A stretch of 64,000 nucleotides of DNA from Sporolactobacillus kofuensis (GTDB taxonomy: Bacteria; Bacillota; Bacilli; Bacillales; Sporolactobacillaceae). The notes under the pieces were generated by a model that saw nothing but the letters and a program-made list of their open reading frames with translations, made no database searches and was not told the DNA's origin. Positions 53,114-61,227 of this stretch are shown piece after piece (position 1 is the stretch's first letter; every line of letters begins with the position of its first letter). A program made the translations under genes and the position numbers. The DNA is taken from NCBI RefSeq assembly GCF_042660205.1, contig NZ_JBHSTQ010000004.1, positions 124,001 to 188,000 on the forward strand. Reading direction: 5' to 3'.

Positions 53114-53386
53114 ATGCTCAAAACGGCTTTTTTACTTTTTGGCAACTGTTTAATCATGATGTCATGGCAAATTAGTTTTATCAAGCATTATGACTCTGTT
53201 CCCCATTTGCTACAACCAATTCCTATTGCACTATGCCTTATTTTCATGCGCACCATTTTAAGAAAAAATGTGGTTCGTGAACTCAAGAAACAGCATTCAA
53301 GCAAAACGGTATTTATAGTCATAATGAGTTCCGTAGCCATGGGGTTTTCAGTTCCTTCACTAATTACTTATTTCAGGTTTTATTAG
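53114..53386 (+). CDS. Small three-helix membrane protein, module 2
   Basis: 90 residues, paralog of the protein at 52515 (shared P-H-x-L-Q-x-x-P-I block and basic loop). Start is the ATG at 53114 (MLKTAFLLFG), which aligns with the paralog's N-terminus; AGGGGTG lies 12 bases upstream. A longer frame has no ribosome site. The end overlaps the convergent gene by 14 bases. Function unknown. Confidence 0.58.
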   Translation: MLKTAFLLFGNCLIMMSWQISFIKHYDSVPHLLQPIPIALCLIFMRTILRKNVVRELKKQHSSKTVFIVIMSSVAMGFSVPSLITYFRFY

Positions 53387-53588
53387 CTCGGCGAATGATA
53401 TAAATAATGAAAACAATAGGGTATATTAAAGCAATGATGAAAAATAGTAGTAATATAGTCAAATTACGTGTCATGAGATAAACAGCCAGACATGCTATAA
53501 GACTATAAAAGAGTATATCAACCAAAACTTTAAGCATACTCTTTTGTTCTGTTTTGCGTTGAATTGATTTTTTCAAAAGATTTCGCAT
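53373..53588 (-). CDS. Small two-helix basic membrane protein, module 2
   Basis: 71 residues: basic N-terminus (LLKKSIQRKTEQKSMLK), two membrane helices and a tail IIYIIRRANKT. Same plan as the protein at 52759. GAGGAG lies 11 bases before the ATG at 53588; an ATG three codons upstream is too close to it. Together with the convergent gene it repeats module 1. Function unknown. Confidence 0.58.
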   Translation of the reverse strand: MRNLLKKSIQRKTEQKSMLKVLVDILFYSLIACLAVYLMTRNLTILLLFFIIALIYPIVFIIYIIRRANKT

Positions 53589-54201
53589 ACTATACATTTC
53601 TCCTCATACTACATAATAAATCTATCAAATATGTAAACTTTTTTCGTTTTACTGCAAGTTCTTGTTGACTAACAATTTCTACATTGTTGATTACTTTTCC
53701 TGTCCATGTTATTAATCTTAGTCATAAAGTAGCCTCATTTAATGACCGATTGGTTCTTAACCAAATGTGTTGGTTGAATCAGGGCAACAGTCTGATCATA
53801 TGCCCTATGCAACAGAAATTGTCCACTAACACCCGCAACGCATGCATCTAAATTATGTTCATTCGTTTTGCTTTAAGATGTTCCTGATCTTTATATAATC
53901 TAATCGCCTCAAGTACAAGTTTTTTTGAATTGCCCGGAACGCAGCATTCTTTCTTGCCTATTCATTCGACAAAGTGTTCACCCTCCTTCTGTATCAATAG
54001 TATTCCTTTATTCAGCAAAGTCCTACTAGAACGACAAATTACACATGTAAAAGTATGTAAACTGCTTTTAAGCTTTTAGATTGATTGGATTGTTATTTGT
54101 CACAAACATGAAATTCACTCAACACGTTAAAGTGTGGATCGACAATAATTGAAACAATATTTGTTTGATCACATAAATAATTGAAAGGTTAGGTGAATTT
54201 T
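53589..54201. other. 613-base gap with a decayed small reading frame
   Basis: On the minus strand AGGAGG (about 53985) precedes a frame of about 40 codons (53859-53981) interrupted by TAG at codon 8; the rest is basic (AAFRAIQKNLYLRRLDYIKI). No intact gene, repeat or RNA was recognised. It is A/T-rich and looks like eroded coding DNA. Confidence 0.4.
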
Positions 54202-54795
54202 ATGGACTGTTATTGTTTGTATTATGGTAATCCTGGTGATGATTTTGAGATCGAAGTCATCGGAGGTGGACAAATGCGACTTCGCTATGGACAAGTTCTT
54301 TATAAAAAAGGCTGGGAACCAGCCGGTGTACGATTTAGCGCACGAGATCTCCACAATGACGTTTCGAATGATGCTTATCCAGATTTTTATCTGTTTGAAG
54401 ATGGTACATTCGAATATATGGGACTGTCTCCGGATCATTTCCAGAAATTCGCAACAAAAGATGGGGTGCCAGGTTATCAAGTAATTTGCCTATTGTATGA
54501 TTTTAATAAGCATAAGTGGGGGCCATCGTACGCCTACATGGATGGTTCAAAATACGGTTTGTCAGAAGGGGTGGATATCTACAATCAAGATAACCAAAAA
54601 TTTAATTACATCCCATCTGACTGCAAAGTGCTTATTCCAAATGGAAATTATGGAAAGACACCTTCATTTGATGATCATGGAAAAATTTATGTTTCTGGCT
54701 GGCAAAAACCAGATGGATCTTATGTATTGCAGTCTGGTTATATAGATCATGATCCGACACAATATCCGTCAGAACAGGGTATCAATCTTTGGTAA
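54202..54795 (+). CDS. Orphan soluble protein, 197 aa, unknown family
   Basis: I do not recognise this protein. It has no signal peptide or membrane helix and is rich in aromatic residues, Asp and Gly. The start is MDCYCLYYGNPGDDFEIEV with two early cysteines. FYLFEDGTFEYMGLSPDHF, the middle KHKWGPSYAYMDGSKYG and GKIYVSGWQKPDGSYVLQSGYID suggest repeated beta strands with W/Y-D-G turns. AGGTGA lies 6 bases before the ATG. It stands alone inside the accessory island. A secreted or carbohydrate-facing fold is possible, but without a leader it is likely cytoplasmic or released by another route. Confidence 0.62.
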   Translation: MDCYCLYYGNPGDDFEIEVIGGGQMRLRYGQVLYKKGWEPAGVRFSARDLHNDVSNDAYPDFYLFEDGTFEYMGLSPDHFQKFATKDGVPGYQVICLLYDFNKHKWGPSYAYMDGSKYGLSEGVDIYNQDNQKFNYIPSDCKVLIPNGNYGKTPSFDDHGKIYVSGWQKPDGSYVLQSGYIDHDPTQYPSEQGINLW

Positions 54796-54834
54796 GAAAA
54801 ACCATGACGAGAAAGTTGAAAGAATCCACTTTGG

Positions 54835-55210
54835 GAAATTTCCAAATGAAGGAAAAAAGCGTGGCTTGCGTAGCAGCAGTTAGCTAGAAAAAATGCTAGG
54901 AAATGAACGGACAAGAAAATTAGTGTTGCAGAAGATTTTCCGTTGATTTGATCTTACAGTTTGGACAACGGAGATGAGTGAGCTTGAACAGTAGATCAAA
55001 GAAGATCCACTGATTCAATCCACCACGGAGCGTGTAATGGATAAGGATTAGATGTACCGCTTTGATGACTGGCGACGGCTCAAGGGTACCACTCAGGAAC
55101 CAGGAATCAACCTGCAAGAAAAAGTCGATCGACTTTTAGTGGAATTTTTCAGTTGGTATTTTAGAATATTGAGTTCATCAAATGTTGCTTTTATTTTTTT
55201 GGGAAATTGA
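54835..55210 (+). pseudogene. Decayed reading frame of unknown origin
   Basis: One frame stays protein-like for over 100 codons despite at least four stops: EKMLGNERTRKLVLQKIF, then FDLTVWTTEMSELEQ, IKEDPLIQSTTERVMDKD and MYRFDDWRRLKGTTQEPG, then INLQEKVDRLLVEFF. The stops (TGA at 54944, TAG at 54992 and 55049, another before 54890) can each arise from one base change. No family recognised; a mobile-element remnant is possible. Confidence 0.45.
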
Positions 55211-55254
55211 TTGTTTTGATCGTATATAAAAGAATTTAAAGGAAAAAGTCAAAA

Positions 55255-55383
55255 TATGTTGGAATATTGGGACAAGTAGCAAATATTCCGCCAACATGGG
55301 GTTCGGATCCTGCAGCGATAAATATTATATATACAATTATTATGGTAATTATTGGTATTTCCGTTTGAGCAGTTGTAGCTTAA
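55255..55383 (+). pseudogene. Decayed second copy of the PPTWGSDPAA peptide
   Basis: Reads ILGQVANIPPTWGSDPAAIN, then a shortened hydrophobic helix, with TGA at 55366 and TAA at 55381. It lacks the N-terminal half and a start codon. Its downstream sequence also matches the region after the intact copy at 52.4 kb. Confidence 0.65.
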
Positions 55384-55396
55384 ATATTACTAGACG

Positions 55397-55442
55397 AAAG
55401 AACAAAAAGATCAAGAGAAATTTCTTGATCTTTTTGTTCTTT
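55397..55442. terminator. 20-bp perfect inverted repeat after the decayed peptide copy
   Basis: Bases 55397-55416 and 55423-55442 are exact complements (core GATCAAGA/TCTTGATC as in the first copy) around a 6-base loop. Likely terminator for both directions, including the ABC permease. Confidence 0.75.
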
Positions 55443-55484
55443 CTTGTATTCTGTCAATAAAAAACGATTAAGAACAGAGATGAA
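55443..55484 (+). repeat. Duplicated leader segment, second copy
   Basis: TCTTGTATTCTGTCAATAAA then ACGATTAAGAACAGAGATGA repeats bases about 52479-52520, which lead into the three-helix protein gene, with few changes. Here the following gene is lost and the DNA runs into the end of the ABC permease. Confidence 0.7.
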
Positions 55485-55519
55485 AATGCTTGGAAAGCAC
55501 GCCAATGTTTTTTCTTATA

Positions 55520-57154
55520 TTAACCTTCCTTTCTCAGCGCCGTTTTCCAAACAATTATGTTCGCGATTAGCAACCCTACAATGTAGATCAAGAGCCCATA
55601 TTCAGGAAACAGCCAATGGATCAAGGCATGTGTAGCCGCAAACAGGCCTGCGATCAGAAACAGAAAGAGAATCATATAATTTCCGGTAGTCGGCGCTGAA
55701 TCAAAAGGCTCGGAAAAGGGGAGCGTGTCGTCCATGCAAAAGTGATAGCTGACCACACAAAAAATGGGAGCTGTAAGCAAAACGGCAATCAAATCCGGCA
55801 GAATACGCCACTGAAAAAGGAACAGAAAAAGCACTGATAAAATCAGAAATACAGGCAAAAAAAGCTCTGTAAGACAGGCCTTTAGCGCTCCGGAGAAGAT
55901 GGCGGTTCGGTTTTTAATCGGCGTGGTGCCGTAGATCCAGGCACCTTTATAAGCGCTGGAGTATTTAAGCATGAACAGGGCAGTGGGAATGAGAAGCAGG
56001 CTAAAATAGACATAATAGTAACCTGATCCTTTGCTCACTTGACTCCATGTTGACCCGTTCAAGTTATTCAATAAAAAGATAAAAGGGAATACAAATGACA
56101 TGCCCAATGATGGGTAGACCTTAAGCTTAAACATTCGGTCCTGTTTCATCATCAGTGATGCGAATCGGAAAAAGACCCGTTCTTCTTGACTACGGCAAAG
56201 CAAGTTACCAAACAATTGATTCATTCTGCCAAGCCGATGCCTACTTGCTCCTTCCTGCGCGGACAACTTGGCAATCGCAGTTTCAAAGGTTGCACTGAAC
56301 TTTTGATAAATGAAGAACAGCACGATCGGCGTAACCAGTCCTAGAAGTGCAAAAATTGAGAGCGTTGCAGTGTGCCGACCACCAAGCATCCATTCAAACA
56401 TTGCGCCGAACCAGAGCGGCGGAACAAAGAGTTGCCACCAGGAAAAGCTTATCGTGATGTTGGTCATCGTGACATCAAACGCACGGATCACCAGCTGATA
56501 GCCGATCACTACCATAAAGGAGAGAAAGATTTGCACATAATTAATGACATCCTTAAGGCGCTCACCATCAAAGAATTTAAGAACAATTAAGTAGATGAAT
56601 GTGGTGCATGAGATGGAGATTAGGTCAATCAGGACAAGATTCAGCAGGAACAGCAATAAAAACAGCGGTCCGCTGCGCAGTAGCCCGGCGATTGCGGACG
56701 GCAGAGCGAGCGCACCGGTAAGAAGTATGAGGTAAATACAGACATGAACGGTTTTAGCTGCATGTAGCGTTTTAGCATCAATCGGTTTTGTTCGTAAAAT
56801 CGATTGATCGCGGGTGTCCAGCAACACCGAAGAAAAATCGGCGATCATCGCAGTTATCACCATAAAGAGGATGATGCTGAAAGTAATACTCATTTTAAAG
56901 AGATAATGGGATCCAATGAAAGTTATTGGGACAATAAATAGCCCGGTTAGTGCATAAACCCAAAGTGATTTGAGAAACAGATTTCCTTCTTTATACTTCT
57001 TTCTCGTTCGTTGATTCAGTAAAACCGGTGTTCGTCGAGTATCCATTAGTAATTTTACGGCTAAAATTTTCCGCATCATCGTGTAATCGACACCAAGCCG
57101 TTCAAAAAGCCAACGCAGACGATCGAGCAATTTGAGAAAACGGATCTTTTCCAT
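55520..57154 (-). CDS. ABC-2 type exporter permease
   Basis: 544-residue membrane protein with about 12 helices, in two groups separated by a cytoplasmic stretch (about 265-330, with KLSAQEGASRHRLGR). It is typical of the large ABC-2 permeases of the YthQ-like group in Bacillales. GAGGTG lies before the ATG, 3 bases after the ATPase stop. Substrate unknown; it borders the small-membrane-protein island, so peptide export or immunity is worth considering. Confidence 0.78.
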   Translation of the reverse strand: MEKIRFLKLLDRLRWLFERLGVDYTMMRKILAVKLLMDTRRTPVLLNQRTRKKYKEGNLFLKSLWVYALTGLFIVPITFIGSHYLFKMSITFSIILFMVITAMIADFSSVLLDTRDQSILRTKPIDAKTLHAAKTVHVCIYLILLTGALALPSAIAGLLRSGPLFLLLFLLNLVLIDLISISCTTFIYLIVLKFFDGERLKDVINYVQIFLSFMVVIGYQLVIRAFDVTMTNITISFSWWQLFVPPLWFGAMFEWMLGGRHTATLSIFALLGLVTPIVLFFIYQKFSATFETAIAKLSAQEGASRHRLGRMNQLFGNLLCRSQEERVFFRFASLMMKQDRMFKLKVYPSLGMSFVFPFIFLLNNLNGSTWSQVSKGSGYYYVYFSLLLIPTALFMLKYSSAYKGAWIYGTTPIKNRTAIFSGALKACLTELFLPVFLILSVLFLFLFQWRILPDLIAVLLTAPIFCVVSYHFCMDDTLPFSEPFDSAPTTGNYMILFLFLIAGLFAATHALIHWLFPEYGLLIYIVGLLIANIIVWKTALRKEG

Positions 57155-57157
57155 TCG

Positions 57158-57955
57158 TCACACCTCTTTGACAATGGAAACAAAGTCTTCAGCAATTTGT
57201 GCATGTTGATGAAAGCCGGTCAGCTGATTGAAAATCTCCTCCAATGTTCCTTCTTTATTTTGAGCTTTCAACTCTTCGAAACTTCCGTCCGCAGCAATTT
57301 GTCCGTCATAAAGGAGTACAATGCGATGGCTGATTTTCTCAACAATGTCCATGATATGAGAAGAATAAAAGATTGTTTTTCCTTGCTCAGCAAGCTGGGC
57401 AAGAATTTCCTTAAATACAAACACGCTGTTCGCATCTAGTCCGCTCAGTGGTTCATCAAAGAAGAGCAAATCCGGATTATGGAGCAAGCTGGAGATGATC
57501 AGCACTTTTTGGCGCATACCTTTGGAGAATGAGGACAGGCGCACGTCAAAAGCGTCAGCGAGCCCAAATTGATCCATAAGAAGCCGCCCTTTGCGTTCTG
57601 CTCTTTTCTCATCTATACCGTAGCAGCCGCCGGAAAACACAAGATACTCCCGAGCGGTCAGCATGTCGTAAACTTCCGCTGTCTCCGGAACATAGCCGAT
57701 TCGCCCTTTGTAAGCAACACCGCTTTTACGAATATCCTCACCAAAAAGAGAAACTTTACCGCCATAGCCTTTCTGGAGTCCAAGCATAATACGGACGGTC
57801 GTACTTTTTCCAGCACCATTGGGCCCAATATAACCGATAATCTGCCCACGCAGGACTTCGAGGTTGATCCCTTTTAGAACGTCATGCCCTCCATAGCTCA
57901 TCGTCAGGTCTTCCATAGATAAAATCACCGAATGCTCTCTGTCGATTGTCCTCAT
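57158..57955 (-). CDS. ABC exporter ATP-binding protein
   Basis: 265-residue ATPase of the CcmA/EcsA class. Walker A GPNGAGKST, signature LSSFSKGMRQK, Walker B PDLLFFDEPLSGLD and H-loop YSSH are intact. Forms an operon with the permease. The start is uncertain: the ATG at 57955 touches its only GGGAG, while the ATG at 57916 has GGTGA 8 bases upstream but cuts the first strand; a GTG at V10 is another choice. Confidence 0.85.
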   Translation of the reverse strand: MRTIDREHSVILSMEDLTMSYGGHDVLKGINLEVLRGQIIGYIGPNGAGKSTTVRIMLGLQKGYGGKVSLFGEDIRKSGVAYKGRIGYVPETAEVYDMLTAREYLVFSGGCYGIDEKRAERKGRLLMDQFGLADAFDVRLSSFSKGMRQKVLIISSLLHNPDLLFFDEPLSGLDANSVFVFKEILAQLAEQGKTIFYSSHIMDIVEKISHRIVLLYDGQIAADGSFEELKAQNKEGTLEEIFNQLTGFHQHAQIAEDFVSIVKEV

Positions 57956-58302
57956 CTCCCGTCCAAAGTATCTACTACTAGATTATCACGTACAGGTCGC
58001 TATTTCCTCAAAAGACACAGTATTGCAAAAAATGCATGAATGATGACAAAGTCCAAGCATGACAGACTCTATTCTTTTATTAATTTCCCATTCGTATCAT
58101 CGATTGTGTGTCACGGCTGATGCCCAATGCATATATCAATAGCAGAGCCCAATTCATTGGAGCAAATATGGCGAACAGTCATTGTGATGTTTCTGTTCTT
58201 CAATCAGCTTGATCCTGGACTTGGTTCGATAAGTCGGCGGAAAAGGAAACGAATGATTGATACATTTTTATTGCGTAAACCACAAAAAGGATGTGGTCAT
58301 CG
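57956..58302. other. Divergent gap between two ABC transporter operons
   Basis: 347 bases without a gene. No TPP, T-box or other riboswitch consensus, repeat or clear promoter was found. Confidence 0.5.
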
Positions 58303-59073
58303 GTGAGCGAGCTCAAGATCGTGAACTGCAGCAAGTATTACAAAAAGAACGGTGAACCGATGTGCGCCTTGGAAGAGGCCGACATGCATGTGGAAAACGG
58401 CCGTTTTGTCAGCATCATTGGACCGAGCGGCTGCGGAAAGTCAACGCTCTTTAATATCGTGGCCGGACTCATCAGGCCGTCGAGCGGTGAAGTGCTTCTT
58501 GATGGGGAGGACATTACCTGTGAGAGCGGGCATGTCGGGTACATGTTGCAGAAAGATCTGCTGTTACCCTGGCGGTCAATCCTCGACAATGTCATTATCG
58601 GTCTGGAAATTCGCGGCGTCCCAAAAAAGAAAGCACGCGAACAAGCACTGCCCATGCTAAAAAATTATGGACTAGGTGGTTTCGAATACGATCACCCCGA
58701 TGCATTGTCCGGCGGGATGCGACAGCGCGCCGGTTTGATCCGCACACTATTGTACGACAAAGATGTCATTCTACTTGATGAACCGTTCGGCGCACTTGAT
58801 GCCCAAACACGCATGCAGATGCAAAATTGGTTGCTTCAGATCTGGAATGATTTCAAGAAAACAATTCTGTTTGTTACCCATGACATTGATGAAGCTATTT
58901 ATTTATCGGATGAAATTTATGTCTTTACGCAGCGCCCCGGAAAAATCAAAGCAAAAATCGAGGTGGAACTGCCGCGCCCGCGCAGTGAAAAGACGCTAAT
59001 GGACGACCAATTTCTGACGTTGAAAAGAGAATTACTTTTGATGCTCGGAGAGGAACGTGCATCATCTGAATAA
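58303..59073 (+). CDS. Nitrate/sulfonate/taurine-type ABC transporter ATP-binding protein
   Basis: 256-residue ATPase of the SsuB/TauB class: Walker A GPSGCGKST, QKDLLLPWRSILDNV (Q-loop typical of this class), signature LSGGMRQR, Walker B VILLDEPFGALD and VTHDIDEAIYLSD. The GTG at 58303 is preferred because AAAGGA is 10 bases upstream; the ATG four codons earlier overlaps it. First gene of a three-gene importer. Confidence 0.87.
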   Translation: MSELKIVNCSKYYKKNGEPMCALEEADMHVENGRFVSIIGPSGCGKSTLFNIVAGLIRPSSGEVLLDGEDITCESGHVGYMLQKDLLLPWRSILDNVIIGLEIRGVPKKKAREQALPMLKNYGLGGFEYDHPDALSGGMRQRAGLIRTLLYDKDVILLDEPFGALDAQTRMQMQNWLLQIWNDFKKTILFVTHDIDEAIYLSDEIYVFTQRPGKIKAKIEVELPRPRSEKTLMDDQFLTLKRELLLMLGEERASSE

Positions 59074-59121
59074 GCCGGTACGATTATAGAACGGGCAAAA
59101 GGCGGAACGGAGGTGAACGTT

Positions 59122-59943
59122 ATGCCGGAGAAGCTGAAAAACAAAGAAATGATCATTGAAGATCCGAGTGTTGCGCAAACAAAATTGCGACGCCGGGCCT
59201 TTGTCGGCCAGATCCTAGTCGGTGTGATTATCGTTTTCTTTTGGGAGTTCTTGACGCGGATCGGCTGGCTGGATAGCTATTATTGGAGCAGTCCGAGTAC
59301 AATTGTCCGAATCGGATGGACAGCGATCACCCAGGGGACGTTGTTGCAAGATCTCGCCTATACCTCAGGATCCACTATTCTTGGTTTTATTTTAGGAACT
59401 GCGGGCGGCTATGTACTTGGCTTATCTTTTTGGTGGTCGGCACTTTATTCAAGAATTTTTGAGCCATATATGATTGCATTTAACGCCATCCCAAAACTCG
59501 CACTGGCACCGGTGCTCGTTATTATGTTCGGCATCGGTTTTGATTCGAAAGTGATCCTTGCTTTTCTTATGACGATCATTGTTGCTGCCATTGCAGCACA
59601 TAGCGGCGTGCAGAATGTCGATCCCGATCTAGAAAAAATGCTGATTTCGCTTGGAGCGAAACGGCGCCATGTGTTCATGAAGGTGGTCATTCCCACCACG
59701 ATTCCTTGGATTGTCAGCATTCTAAAAATCAATATTTCTCTGGCGCTCGCGGGTACGATCGTTGGTGAGTTTATTAGTTCAAGACAGGGGATCGGCCGTA
59801 TGATCCTCTATGCCGGTCAGGTTTTGAACATTGATCTTGTTTGGGTCGGCGTAATGGTACTATCCATTCTGTCCGTCGTGATGTATTTAGGAACGGCTTG
59901 GCTGGAACATGTATTGATGAAAGGGAGAACCTCAAAATCATAA
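59122..59943 (+). CDS. ABC transporter permease (SsuC/TauC type)
   Basis: 273-residue membrane permease with about six helices and the EAA loop EKMLISLGAKRRHVFMKVVIPTTIP. NAIPKLALAPVLVIMFGIGFDSK is the conserved family segment. Start is the ATG at 59122, 6 bases after GGAGGTG. Second gene of the importer; 15 bases to the next gene. Confidence 0.87.
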   Translation: MPEKLKNKEMIIEDPSVAQTKLRRRAFVGQILVGVIIVFFWEFLTRIGWLDSYYWSSPSTIVRIGWTAITQGTLLQDLAYTSGSTILGFILGTAGGYVLGLSFWWSALYSRIFEPYMIAFNAIPKLALAPVLVIMFGIGFDSKVILAFLMTIIVAAIAAHSGVQNVDPDLEKMLISLGAKRRHVFMKVVIPTTIPWIVSILKINISLALAGTIVGEFISSRQGIGRMILYAGQVLNIDLVWVGVMVLSILSVVMYLGTAWLEHVLMKGRTSKS

Positions 59944-59958
59944 TCGGAGGGAATAGTG

Positions 59959-60978
59959 ATGATGAAAAAGATGAAATGGGCATTGAGCCTATTGCTGATG
60001 GCAGCACTTGTATTGACCGGTTGCGCATCGCAGCAAACGAAACAAAAAATGAAGAATATAGTGATTGCCGAACCTGTTCATTTGATTGCTTATCTTCCAT
60101 TATATGTTGCCATTGATAAAGGCTATTTTAAAAAAGAAGGACTTAATGTCAAAACGATCACGGCAACCGGCGGTGCACATGTAACCTCTGTTGTCAGTGG
60201 TGACGCGTGGGGTGTTATTGGCGGACCGGATTCGAACCAAATTGCTAATAATAAGAGCAAGGATCCAATCACTTCGGTTGTTAATGTGGTAAATCGCGCA
60301 AATGTGTATCTCATGGCCAACAAAAAGCAAAAATTAATCGGAAACAGCAACAAGGATCTTGCCGAATTTATGAAGGGGAAGACGATTGCCGCCGGACGCT
60401 ATGGCGGGAGTCCAAACTTGCTGACACGTTATTTATTGATGAAAGTCGGGCTGGATCCGAACAAAGATGTAAAATTAGATGAACCCGCAGATGCAGCAGC
60501 TGTTGTTTCACTCGTTTCGCAAGGAAAAGCAGACATGGCTAATGGCGCAGAGCCACAAATCAATGAGGGGATTAAGAAAAGTGCTTGGGGCGAACCCTTC
60601 TATGGCTTTCCAAGCCTCGGTGACTATGCCTACTCCGTAGTCAGTGTGAAAGCATCAACGATTAAAAATGAACCGAAAACCGTGCAAAAATTTGTGAACG
60701 CGATGCTTAAAGGATTGAAGGTTGTCAATGAGGATAAAGCCGAAGCATTCAAAGTATTGCAGAAAGAGTTCCCATCAACACCTAAAGCGAGTCTGAAAGC
60801 AGCGATGGATCGTGCATATAAAGATAATCTCTGGAGTAAGGACGGTTATATTACAAAAGCATCGGTTGCGAAACCGATGGACGTTTTGGAAAAGACCGGC
60901 ATTTATACCAAAGGCTATAAATACAGTAAACTGGTTGATATGGAGTTTGTGAAAAAGGCACAAGCGCAAAATAAATAA
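59959..60978 (+). CDS. ABC transporter substrate-binding lipoprotein (NMT1/SsuA-like)
   Basis: 339-residue lipoprotein with lipobox L-T-G-C near residue 23. The periplasmic-binding fold opens YLPLYVAIDKGYFKKEGLNV, the NMT1/SsuA signature, and continues with AAGRYGGSPNLLTRYLL. Ligand unknown; aliphatic sulfonates, taurine, nitrate or thiamine-precursor pyrimidines are family options, and no neighbouring monooxygenase or thi gene decides. Of three consecutive start codons the ATG at 59959 has the best spacing to GGAGGG. Confidence 0.85.
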   Translation: MMKKMKWALSLLLMAALVLTGCASQQTKQKMKNIVIAEPVHLIAYLPLYVAIDKGYFKKEGLNVKTITATGGAHVTSVVSGDAWGVIGGPDSNQIANNKSKDPITSVVNVVNRANVYLMANKKQKLIGNSNKDLAEFMKGKTIAAGRYGGSPNLLTRYLLMKVGLDPNKDVKLDEPADAAAVVSLVSQGKADMANGAEPQINEGIKKSAWGEPFYGFPSLGDYAYSVVSVKASTIKNEPKTVQKFVNAMLKGLKVVNEDKAEAFKVLQKEFPSTPKASLKAAMDRAYKDNLWSKDGYITKASVAKPMDVLEKTGIYTKGYKYSKLVDMEFVKKAQAQNK

Positions 60979-60993
60979 ACGGCAGGATAAACG

Positions 60994-61025
60994 ACAACGT
61001 ACGGATCATCCGCACGTTGTTTTTA
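60994..61025 (+). terminator. Terminator of the ABC importer operon
   Basis: ACAACGT-CGGA pairs with TCCG-ACGTTGT, then five or six T. Confidence 0.85.
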
Positions 61026-61067
61026 TGATATGTTCAGATCGTATATAATTTTGGACTATAATTGGGT

Positions 61068-61185
61068 GAAGGCGCGAGACGCCCGCGGAAAGCGAGTAAT
61101 GAAGTGTTATTAAAGTACAAAGTTTGGTGAATTAACCGTATAAAGAGTGATAGCCAAGGACCGGGCTTAGCCTGGTTTCTCTAAT
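61068..61185. repeat. Dispersed intergenic repeat, copy I
   Basis: GGCGCGAGACGCCCGCGGAA and AGCGAGTAATGAAGTG are a shortened core. The tail ATAAAGAGTGATAGCCAAGG, CCGGGCTTAGCCTGG, TTTCTCTAAT nearly equals that of copy A. Again between convergent genes. Confidence 0.82.
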
Positions 61186-61227
61186 TATGGAAATGCTCAA
61201 ATCAAGCATTAACGTTGCTCGGATTTT

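Noticed and set aside
54920..55117. Minus-strand 65-codon frame with a CPNC motif, considered as a zinc-ribbon transposase remnant
   Set aside because: The opposite strand carries a longer, more protein-like decayed frame over the same bases; the CxxC pair alone is not enough.
57956..58302. TPP riboswitch before the NMT1-like ABC importer
   Set aside because: No CTGAGA/ACCTGA-type THI-box segments are present, so a thiamine-precursor role has no regulatory support.
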